Shown here: piece by piece, positions 27,068 to 36,832 of the stretch
How positions within the stretch are numbered: position 1 is the first letter of the stretch
Layout: each line of letters opens with the position of its first letter
Assembly (NCBI RefSeq): GCF_000264995.1
Contig: NW_006767435.1
Span: 1,450,935 to 1,514,934 of the forward strand
Origin: Punctularia strigosozonata HHB-11173 SS5
Taxonomy: Eukaryota > Basidiomycota > Agaricomycetes > Corticiales > Punctulariaceae
Direction: 5' to 3'
Length of the DNA: 64,000 nucleotides
Position numbers and translations under genes: made by a program
Notes under the pieces: model-generated
Databases searched by the model: none
What the model was told of the DNA's origin: nothing
Seen by the model: only the letters and a program-made list of their open reading frames with translations

Positions 27068-28761
27068 TCACCACAACGTATCTGCTTCGTATTCATCGAC
27101 GATCGGGTCGTTCGGCTCAAGGCCTCGAGCGCACTGCAATTTTCGCAATTATCCGATGATGTATGTCTGGATATTATTCATTGACTGTCCGAACTCTGGC
27201 AGCGTCGAAAGAAAAGGCTTTGAAGTCCGGGAAGAGACAATCCAGTACCCAACGAAGGGTTCCGCCCACCATTTCGGTCACTGTCATTCGGGTCGTCCCA
27301 AACGAATTCCTCTAGCAGGAGCTTGCGGACGGCTCGGTTTCCTTGGCTCCCTGCCAATATAGTTCCATGTCATCTTGATCGACGGTTGTCGTCTCGATCA
27401 TCAGGCACAGGATCTTCAAGGACGGGCAGTGCACGGCGAACGACTTGAAAGAAGCGCACGTAAGTAAGGTTTCGTTTTCGCCATACTCTTGGACCCTGAA
27501 CAGGTTGACGAACTTCAACGACGGACACGAAATGGTGAGTTGATCAATGACAGCGTCTGTCCACATGAACGGCGCATTTATCCGGAGGTTGTAGAGCTTT
27601 CGAAAGGTAGGCTCGTTGAGGAAATGATCCGATCGCCATTGCATATCCGGTGCGTACCACTCGAAATTGATCGGCAGGGTGTTCAGTAGATCGGGAAGTT
27701 GCTGGAAAACCTGGAATAGAGCTTAGGAAGCCTGTAATCCCCGTTTGAATATAGATACCTTCAGTAACGGGCCGGGAGCAGCCGCAGAAGGTCACAGACG
27801 GCATGAAGTCGCCCTTCCAGAGCAAGTCGATCAATATGACGTGGGGCATCTTTTTCTCTGAGGTGCCCTATTCGGACCGATCGTCTGAGAGGGCGCTGGG
27901 CCCGCGACGTTCAGGAGCCGGCTATCAACATCGATCTCAAGCTCCTGAAGACCGGGGATCTCCCATGCTGGACGAACGAGGGTAGACGTGCGAGTGGACT
28001 CGTTGAAGTCCATCCAACTGAGGTACATGCGAAGTATCTCCAAGTGCTCCAGCCTGGCGATCGTTTCGAGCAACGGCGGATGAACAGCGCGGTCAACGAC
28101 GGCAAGCTTTGTCAGACGTGGGGTCGGTTGCAGTGTGGCGAACGAAGTCTGAAGGAAGCGTCTGACATCTTCGCCAACGCGCGACGGTCCCCACGAGTAG
28201 CTCGCTCCGGTGGCGACGGTGAGCCTCTTGATGGATGGCGATATGAATACGGTTGCAGGCCGAGTGGAAATTCTGTTTAGGTCGAATGAAAGCGTTTTTA
28301 GGCGAGGAAACGGACCACAGTGTTGTTCGCGAGACTGAAAGGCCGTTGGGGCGCCATACAAGGCACCTGGGTCGAGGTAGGTCTTGATCTCTAAGCCTCT
28401 GAGTCGACCATAGTAGTAATCAAAGAAACGCTTCCATTCACGCTCAGTTGGGCCGCGAGAGAACGCCTGTGTAATTGTTCAGTACTGGGTAAATAATCAA
28501 GCTGGTATTCACGTACCCATCGTGCCCATCGCCCATCATCATATTTCTCGTAGCAAGGAATCGTTCGCAGCACTAAGGTGTAAATCCACGATCGTGCACC
28601 ACAGTGTCCGACGCCCCGTCACACCATAACTTGCAGGTGCACACGCAATTCAGGAGACTCTCGCGACGACGTCGAGAGACACTGTCGTCCCATTCGTCTC
28701 CATCACCGAAGCCGGATAAAATGACCTGAAGAATCTCAGATTTGAGAAGTGTACGGTGCAT
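27068..28761 (-). pseudogene. Decayed F-box/LRR-like gene
   Basis: This copy aligns by eye along its whole length with the genes on either side but no single frame holds. It starts MHRTLLKSEILQVILSGF at 28761, then CTCKLW. It changes frame before LRTIPCYEKYDDGRW near 28570, then continues with FPRLKTLSFDLNRISTRPATVF (28300s), the WTDAVIDQLTISCPSLKFVNLF block (27500s), and ends LRKLQCARGLEPNDPIV near 27068-27150 in yet another frame. At least three frame changes and a loss in the middle (27650-27830) are evident. It is a host gene relic; the order of blocks is unchanged, so it decayed in place after tandem duplication. Confidence 0.8.
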
Positions 28762-29336
28762 GTTCCACAATCGTGACCGCCACGATGACACTTGACGCTA
28801 TAACGATAAAAACGAGTGCGCGGGCGAGATTTGTATGCCTAGGTTTCGCTGACGCTACTAGACGGAGTTAAGCATCACAGCTCGAAGACAGCTAGCTTTG
28901 AGAACGTTTGATCTCAACGGATTGGCAGCGTCGTGATCGAAGGGGAGAAAGGAGTGTACACGTTGCACATTTTGGTTCGTTCGTGTAAGGGGTTATGCAA
29001 CACTTGTGCACGTGAGGGAAAGGAAATTGAGCGCGTAGCGCGACAAATCAGTTAGATCCTGTCGTATTGCAAAAGAACTCTGCGCTACGATACAAAATCT
29101 TCGCGTTTATATATGTGTTGGATCTTGAGGTGATGTAATTGATGAGTAAGGTTTGCGTCATTCGGCGCACTAAACAGATTATCCGTTACAGTTCGCTTTA
29201 CATGCTCGCCCATGATATACCCCTGCATCCAGAACATCGTATCCACGGCCGATACTACGACTGATACAATCATGATCACAGGACGCATGGTGTATTACGG
29301 GAGACATTGATATACTATGTGAACCCCAGTCCAGTC
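28762..29336. other. Intergenic within F-box cluster
   Basis: No coding signal apart from short shadows. It separates the decayed copy from the next member. Confidence 0.4.
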
Positions 29337-31050
29337 TCAACTGAAGATAAGGTCAGGCTTGTAGACGGTCCCAATCACGTCCTCCGGCTGTAGGCCTCGA
29401 GCCAACTGCAATCTTCGCATCCTGCAAAGCACACATCTGCGAGTGTCTCGCCTCATGTCATCGTCATCCAACGCCTCGACGAAGTCTCTGAAGGTAAAGG
29501 CCTTCAAATTCGGAAAAAGACAATCTAAAACCTCGACGAAGGAATCAGACCAGCACGCCGACCCGTCAGAATTAAGTTCCCAGTCGTCGTCGAGCATGAA
29601 ATCCTCCAGCTTGAGCTTGCGAACCGATACATTGCCTTGTCTACCGGCGGGAAGAGTCGTGTGATCTGGAGAAGTTATCGATGGGTTGATCATGATGCAT
29701 AAGGTGTGTAGTCTTGAGCAATGCATAGCGAACGACTTGAGCGAGGCGCACGTAAGCTGCAGATCGTCGGTGCCATATCCAAGCGTCCTGAAGAGGCTGA
29801 CCCACATCAAGCTTGGACAAGAACGGGTGAATTGATCGATGATCTGGTCTGTCCACATGAAAGGCGCGCTGATTTGAAGCAGGCTGAGGTGAGGATAGGC
29901 AGGCATATGGAGGAGATGATCCGCAGCGATCGGCATTTGCCATTCATGGCTCCGATATTTGATCTCCAGCGAGTTTAGGTAAGTAGGATGTTGAAATATC
30001 TGACTCAACAGCCGGTTCCAGGCAGCCTGCGAATCCGCCTTGACGAACGATAGATCGAGACTATCGGCCGGGAGCAAGGGAACAAGATCGCTTATTGCTG
30101 TAACGCGACCACCCAACAAAACTTTTTGAACCCATATTTCCTCTTCATCGTCGTCCTCTTCGTCGTCTTGAGCGGTCACCAAATCAGGGAAGCCATCAAT
30201 CAAGGGATCAACCGAGATTCCGAACCACTGCACAATGGGGTGCGCGAACGCTCGACGGATGAGGCTGGACGTGCGGGCACCGTCGCCGAAGGAATCCCGG
30301 CTGATGGTGATGTACAGCACTCGCAGTGCCTCAAGGGCGCATATTTTCTCCAATAATAGGGGGTCAAGACCAGGGAGCATAATTTCCACTTCGGACAAGC
30401 GTGGAGTTGGGGAGAAGAGCAGCTTTTGAAGGAAATAGTTCACGTCTTCCGCATCGGATGGACCCTGCAGTTCCTGTGCGTTGTCCTCGATATCAAGAAA
30501 CTGCAAAACGGGAGAGACGAACAAAGCTGCAAGTCGAGCAGGAACGGTCCGCGGGTCGAAGAAAATTTGCCTTAGACGGGGGGATGTATCCCGAGCTTTC
30601 GCGTGTGACTGCATCGCCTGGAAGACGCGGTCCAGTGTCTCCCCTTGTGCGGATGACTTCAGCTCCAGATTCGTGACTCGGAGACAGTGACGCAGGAAAT
30701 GTTCCCACTCCCGTTCAGTCGGCTCGCGAGAAAAAGCCTGGTGAAGTATCAGAATCGATCATAGAGTCGTCGCGAGCTACGTCACGTACCCATCCTCGCT
30801 GCCCGTCTCTACTGTAGCAGGGAATAGTGCGAAGAAGGGAGTGAAACTCGACGAATGTGTTTGACCATACGTAGTCCAACGCGATGTCGGACCATAATTT
30901 GCAGGTGTACACACAACTCAGAGCTTCACTCTTGCGTACGTCTCGTTTGTGGTAATCTTCGTCCCAGTCTTCATCTTAGTCCCAATCGCTCCTGTCGAGG
31001 TGACGAAAAATGATATGCAGGACTTCGTATAGGCTGAGTGCACGGTGCAT
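29337..31050 (-). pseudogene. F-box/LRR-like gene with one in-frame stop
   Basis: Two exons (31050-30790, 30737-29337) with a 52-bp intron would encode 553 residues. The frame is open except for a TAA at 30978-30976, codon 25. Codons 1-24 read MHRALSLYEVLHIIF and match the other cluster members. After the stop the same frame continues DEDWDEDYHKRDVRKSEALS and then YTCKLWSDIALDYVW, LRTIPCY and the splice into AFSREPTEREWEHF. The 467-codon second exon is an intact LRR-like solenoid ending with a DEEEE-rich stretch, WTDQIIDQFTRSCPSLMWVSLF and LARGLQPEDVIG. The stop lies in a variable acidic loop. It may be a young null allele, or translation may start further in; no intron that removes the stop was found. 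Confidence 0.75.
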
Positions 31051-31518
31051 GCTGGGCGAGCGCGACGTGACGACAACGAACACAGATCCGGAGGTTACGC
31101 GTGACGTGTTTTGTGAGTGCCCTATAATACGTTCGGGCTATCGCATGGGGGTAGAAAGAGTGTATGAGGTGTTCTTGTCGTGTATGCAACTTTGCCAGCA
31201 AATGCGCGCTGGTGAGCAGCGGGGTAGACACGTGTGAGGACCAGGGTCAGCACGCTGAGTTGGAGCTCCGCCGAATCGTATGTACGCGCGTCGCACGCAT
31301 TTCGTGTCTTCGTCTTGTCAACGCCAGTATTGTTCAGTGTAATAGCTCACATATCGCATTCTTTTGACTACGCTACATCCTCGTGTGCTACAATCTCGCC
31401 TGATTCCCCCACGACCCAGCACTGGTCGTTACAACACGTCTCAGCCACTTGCGCGTCTCTGACCGCGTCGGCGTCCAGATATTGCCGGAATCTGCCGGCC
31501 ATCCTCAACTGTGTTCTT

Positions 31519-31725
31519 CTACCTGAACTGGGTCCCCATCCTGGATAGGTCAATGTTCCTTTGGCGGCCTTCACGAACCTGATTGAGTGGTAACGAAATT
31601 CCGGGAATTCGCACACTATCATCAGTACCAAAAGGTATCACGCAGTCTCGAATCGCTGCTTGTTCTTCCGATAGTTCATGCACAGGAACAGATGCGCGAA
31701 GAGGGGCCGTAAGGTCTTCCTTCAT
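31519..31725 (-). pseudogene. Possible cytochrome P450 fragment
   Basis: One short frame reads PLRASVPVHELSEEQAAI then RDCVIPFGTDDSVRIPG and ISLPLNQV. This order recalls the basidiomycete P450 segment between the ExxR helix and the PERW region (proline-rich approach, a D-x-VIP strand, then a P-x-NQV strand). Neither the heme-binding Cys loop nor an ExxR motif was found on either side, so at best it is a relic. The resemblance may be chance. Confidence 0.22.
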
Positions 31726-32320
31726 CAGCTATCTCGCCCAGTGGCCTGTTGTTCGCCGCTTGAATTGACGCTTCCAACTTGTTGATGCAACTTCACAAGT
31801 GACCTACTATAACTATATCACCGATCGGCACGGTTTTTTGAGGTACGAGGTCTTTTCATATCTCATGGCAAATGAGTATGACTGGATTTCGAGGTAATGA
31901 AAACCTCAAGGGGTAAGTGTGATATCGTTTCCCTGCTCCCACCTGGACGTCGTACGATCCTGGACCCATGTCCGGAGTATGTGCCTCATCGTCGCTCACT
32001 CGACTCGGGATCTCCGGAAGACGACGTCGACTGCGATCGCAATGCGGACTTGGGACACTTATTCTTCATGCGGGTCAGGGGCCTGGAATGATTGCGACTC
32101 ACGGTCGTATGCGCGGGGATTAGGCGTGTATATGCAGACCGTGTCGTACATGGCATCGACGGGCTTCCAGCGCAGCAAAGCCTGACCGTCGCCTCGCACA
32201 CGACGGTGTTCTTTATCGGGCGACTTTATCATATACGTGTATGCGGCATAAGATCACCATCTTATCCACCCCCGAAGGTAGCAAGTTCGCATCTGCCCGA
32301 AGGCTTTGCACCTGTTGGTA

Positions 32321-32377
32321 GGTAGGTAGGTATATTTCCGGCGTTCAGTACCCCCTGAGCTTATATACCTACCTACC
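32321..32377. repeat. 15-bp inverted repeat
   Basis: The left arm GGTAGGTAGGTATAT (32321-32335) is exactly complementary to ATATACCTACCTACC (32363-32377), with a 27-nt spacer. Extra GGTA units extend the left arm. It could form a hairpin. No flanking duplication was seen, so a miniature transposon is not shown. Confidence 0.7.
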
Positions 32378-32972
32378 ACACGAGAGCCTGCAGCCGATCC
32401 TACAGCGGTCTGTCAGGTAGCGCAAACAAATAAGCCAGGTGGCATCCTGATCGTCGGAGACGAACGCCAAGCTTGATCGCACACGTCCGTTGTTGCGATG
32501 GAACACACGTTCGCCTTCCGCTACGCCCCTTGCCCCGCGCACGCGCTCGCGCTCGCGCTCTCACTGGCTGCGCACACATGATCCCGATCCGCGTCTGTCT
32601 CGCTCGCTCGCCCTCCACCGGTGGTTCGATCCTAGCGCCGATGTCGCCAGAAGGAAGAAAAAAAAAAGGAATGACCCAGGACGATAGCGTCGATGATCGC
32701 GTTCTCAGCTCCTCCTCTCGCGGCCTTACAAAAGCAAGATGGTACCTGGGCCCCCGTCCGACGGCCCGCCCCACTTCTTTTGCTCTAGGTTTCATTTCTA
32801 TCGGTCAGCGAGCCTACTAGGTTCTGGCTTACTCAGGGAGTCCCCTTGCTCCTCGAGCCCGACGTCGCTGCACCCCCTCCCCTCGTCTTCGACCGAGGGA
32901 CCGAGCCGCAGTGAGCTCCGTCGCCGCACGCCCAACACCAGGCCGATTACCCCGTCGCTATACACCGCAACG

Positions 32973-33503
32973 ATGGAGAACCCGCTCACGCAGCCGTTCC
33001 GCACCATCCTCCTCCTCCTCGCGCTTTATATCAGCAGTCGGTACGCCCATGCACTCCATCAACGTCAGACGTGAACGAAGCCGGACCGCGCTCATGCATT
33101 GACCGCGCTCCCTGCAGATCGCTCTACACCATCCTCACCACCGAGCTCACCGGACCCGCGCTCCGCACGGAGTGGGCGATATGCACCGCGGACCTGCTCG
33201 TGCTCGGCTGGATCCTGTGCCGCGAGTGGACGGCGGTGGACAGGGACGACGCCGAGGTCGAGCTGCCCGCGTTCTCTGGCCCCGCGGACGGGTGGAGGCA
33301 CGAGCAGCAGCGGCGGGAGGTGTGCAGGTACTGCGCGTGCTGTACGGAGCGCCACCATCTGAAGCCTGGCGCCGACGCCGGAGAAGCGGACGAGTCGGTG
33401 CGTATTTCTGCGCATATATTCCCGTCGGAGGAGCGAGCGCTCATTCTTTGTGTTTCTGCAGGCCCCGCTGTTGAGCGGTAGGGAGGCTTCAGACATGGTA
33501 TAG
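32973..33503 (+). CDS. Small two-helix membrane protein, function unknown
   Basis: Three exons (32973-33040, 33118-33397, 33462-33503) with 77- and 64-bp introns give 129 residues. A hydrophobic helix at about residues 8-22 (PFRTILLLLALYISS) and a second at about 43-57 (AICTADLLVLGWILC) are followed by a charged, Cys/His-rich tail (VCRYCACCTERHH). The ends of the introns and phases agree, and the downstream stop TAG at 33503 is reached only after the second splice. I do not recognise the family. The tail could bind metal, but that is a guess. Confidence 0.7.
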
Positions 33504-33909
33504 AAGTTGGGACAAGCCTATCGTTTGTCAAGGAGGAGGATGCATACACTCAGGGGACGAAATTTCTCGTGCTTCGATCATCCCATCGACGAGGACGATC
33601 CCTGCTCTATCCCCCACGCACGAAGCTGCGATGGCGAAGACGATCAAACGATCACGGACGGACGATGAATATAGGATCGTCCATGAAGGCGCATGGACTG
33701 CAACTTATCGAATCTGGGACTCGCTATACCTCCACCCACGATACCTCACGATCTCGGATGGTTCGGTTTTTCTTGTTTGTATCGGGAGTCTCGCCGGGAT
33801 AGAGACGCGGTCTGCAGGTGCCGACGACATGCATGTAGAGTACGTCAATGTAACGATTACCGCCCCTATACCTTGCACGCGAACGCAATGCCTAATCTGT
33901 TCGATTGTT
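33504..33909. other. Convergent intergenic region
   Basis: 3' flanks of the small membrane-protein gene (+) and KTI12 (-). No other feature was seen. Confidence 0.4.
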
Positions 33910-35086
33910 TTACGGCCTGACGTTCTCCTCCAAATACTCGGCAAACTTGGTCGCGACGGCGCGTTCGCTCCAGTCGACGGCACCCTTCTCGGTCGTGCCG
34001 AGCGTGATCGCCTTCTTGTGGACGGCGACGAACTGGCGTTTGAGCCGCTGCAGCTCGGCGAGGCTCGCGTTCCGCGGCGGGAGCGTCACGGTTTGCTTGA
34101 TCGCGGGGGAGGTGGCGGAGGAGGAAGGGACGGAGAGCGTGAGCGGGCCGCCGCCGATGCCGGAAGAGGACTGTTCGGCCATAATGCACGAGACGATGGA
34201 GGCGGTGATGTGCTCCAGCGTGCGGAGGGCGTCCGTCGGCGCTTTGGCGACCTGTAAATGTCGAAGGACGGATGTGTAAGGAATCGAGGGGAGTGGGAGA
34301 GAGGGTGGGACGTACAGCCTGGGTGCCGACGTTGGGCGCCTTGATCTCGCCCGTGGTGATCGCGCGCCAGATGTCGTCGTACGGCGGGTGCTCGTCCGTC
34401 CAGGGCACGGTGAAGAGCGGCGAGTCCCAGCGGACCATGGACGACGGCTCTTCGTACCGGAGGAGCAGGTTGTCCAATCTGCGTGCATTCCGGAGGTTAA
34501 AAAACGTGTTTGAGAAGAAGAAGGCTGGGGAGGTGCAGGGACGCACGTTTCTGGCTCGTAGGCTCGTCCATCGGTCCGCGCCGCGTTCCACGTCCGGCAG
34601 TGCTCGTGCGTCGCGACGACGTACAGCTACTTTCCCGAGCGGTTCGTCAGAACTCGGTCCGTGTGGTTGTGCGGAAGGAGCAGAGAGGCACGTACGGTGC
34701 ACATCCGGACCTTGAACTCGCGCGCGGCGCAGTAGATCTGGTACCGGAAGCCTTTGATGTAATTCAGCGAGTCGAGGATGAGGATCGTATCGCGGCCCAT
34801 CGCGCGCTGGGCGGCGGTGAAGAGCGCGCCGCGCGCCGGCTTTTCGGAGCGCGAGTCTGCGTTCGTGTCAGCTCATGGTCCGAGAGATGGGGAGGAGGGA
34901 GGGGAGACGCATACCATTGTACACGGAGCGGGGGAGGCTGAGGGTGTCGTCGGAGACGACGACGACTTTGAGCTTGGGGCCAATGTAGGACGGGTCGGCG
35001 AGGCGTTGTTCGAGGTGGGCGCGAAGTTGCTCTGCTCGTCGTGTCTTGCCCGAAGAGGGATAACCGGAGACGGTGATCAGCGCCAT
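33910..35086 (-). CDS. KTI12: KTI12 family P-loop protein (Elongator partner)
   Basis: KTI12 binds tRNA and ATP and works with the Elongator complex in wobble-uridine modification of tRNA. Five exons (35086-34915, 34856-34696, 34626-34547, 34478-34316, 34251-33910) encode 305 residues. MALITVSGYPSSGKTRRAEQ gives the Walker A loop directly at the N-terminus, typical of the family and related to PSTK kinases. Then come VVVVSDDTLSLPRSVYN, RGALFTAAQRAMGRDTILIL and DSLNYIKGFRYQIYC, a Walker B-like segment. The C-terminal third has LDNLLLRYEEP, DSPLFTV and the basic helix LKRQFVAVHKKAITLG. Start choice is firm because the P-loop follows at once. It looks intact. Confidence 0.95.
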
Positions 35087-36832
35087 AACTTCACCCAGAT
35101 ACGACAACCTCGGCGCGTTTGCCAGTGCATTTCCTTGCAAGTTTATCATAGCATATCAACCTGATAGGGAGCTCAAAATCGTTGCATTACGATCAAATTC
35201 TACACTACTACTCTCCATAAATCTACGCTTCACATTCGTCATGAAGCGCGGACAAAGAAGGGTTTTCCAAAAATTGCTGAAGGTCGAAACCAACAGACGG
35301 TACGGAAATTAATTTGCAATCAGCAAAAGACTGTGCCTCGGTAAAGACCTCACTGGCGACAGTACATGCCCGAGCACAAGAGATGGGGAACAAAGATAGG
35401 AGGCGCGTCCCTTATATACAATCGGAGGCGTGGGAAGGAAGAGATGGGTTTGCGACTGTTTGCCTCTGTTTGTGTTGCGGCAACGCCTGCTCTCACTCAG
35501 ACTGCTTCAAGTGCGAGGGCGCGCGTGTCACAAAGGATGTCTAAGGTGCATGTCTACGCAACACGACACACGTTGCGACCGCAAGTACCGAGGTGTACAC
35601 CGTTCGAGTCTCGAGAGGTTGCGTTCAATCGATGAACAGCCGCAGATCTGTCCGCCACCGGAGATCTGCTGGAGCAAGTGCTGATGAACTTTTTACTTCC
35701 GAGGTCCAGAGCGTTTCCACAGGGAGGAGCATCGTCTGACCGAGCGTTGGATCCCTGAAGGCCTAACACGTCCCACGGGGGTGGCCTGCTGTGCTACACG
35801 CTATGCATATGCCCGTTTCGCCAGATGTAGATGATGCTGTGCAGAGCGCGTCTAGGCCTGTTCCGGGGGCGGCTCCGATTGCAACGATCTCCAGCGCGCA
35901 GCGCGCTCGAAGCCCAACAGATTGAGCTGCAGGGTAGGTTTGGGAAGCCTGCCAGAAGGATACGGACCTGGAAAAGAGGCTTGACTGTAATGACATCGGT
36001 CGCCGTGGCACTCGGCGCAGACGGGTGCAAATGAAGCAACGCTGAGATGAATGAATCGGTGAATGAATGAACCTAAAGCCTAAGCCGGGCAAGCGTCCCA
36101 CTGCGGTCGGTCAGCACCCCACAACGTGTCCTGTAAGAGCACATCTCTGGAATGGCTCTGCGGAGGTTCGGGTCTAGGCCACAAATGCGGGGGCTAGAGA
36201 GCGCTAATCCAGAAGTGATGCAGGAAGTGATAGCGGTTGATGCGTCCGTTGCATCCTCTCACTGGTGATGGGACTGCTCCTGTCAGAGGACTCGAATGTG
36301 CCAGTGGATGGGCCATATGGACGGCGCCGCCACATTTCGCCGGAGGTTCCGCTGAGAAGAGGGGGGGAAGTGAAGATCAGGTCCTGAATGCGTGAAATGA
36401 ATTCGGACGGCACGCCCAAGAAAAGCAGTGTCGGTGAGTGAAGAACACGTCGCGTTGGAAGCAATTGCCACCGTCGCTCCCGGCGCATTCGCGCGGTTTG
36501 CAACGAACCACGTTACCGTATCCTCCTCCTCCTCCTCACTGTCCTCGACGTCCTCTCCAGCCTAAGCTGCTCTTGCGCTCGTCGTCGAGCGCGTCGTCGC
36601 CTCCGCCATCTGCTCGTCACCGTTCCTTGCGGCGGCGCCCTGACCCACTTTGCCTGAGGCATCCCGATCTCGGCACTGCGACGCACATCCACATTTAGAT
36701 ACACCCACTTAAGCCTACGACACGACGCATACGCATACGCACACGACTGGATATCGCCACGCCGTGTAACGCGGCGCATAGACTCTCAGGCGTAATCTAG
36801 GCCACCGCGACCGGTCATTCGACGCAGACACC
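35087..36832. other. Divergent promoter region (KTI12 / RhoGAP)
   Basis: About 1.7 kb. Open frames here have no recognisable motif. The right end is C- and T-rich (36520-36640), as is common just before fungal start codons. Nothing else was supported. Confidence 0.4.

Larger units (their letters stand above)
31051..32972. other. Sparse intergenic region
   Basis: Almost 2 kb with no supported gene. It holds a possible P450 scrap (31519-31725), a 15-bp inverted repeat (32321-32377), and the promoter of the small membrane-protein gene at the right end. Confidence 0.4.

Noticed and set aside
32321-32377. A complete miniature transposon around the GGTA hairpin
   Set aside because: The spacer is only 27 nt and no flanking target duplication was seen.
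35314-35684. Cys-rich frames that could be a small secreted protein
   Set aside because: No signal peptide and no regular Cys pattern such as that of hydrophobins; overlapping frames look random.
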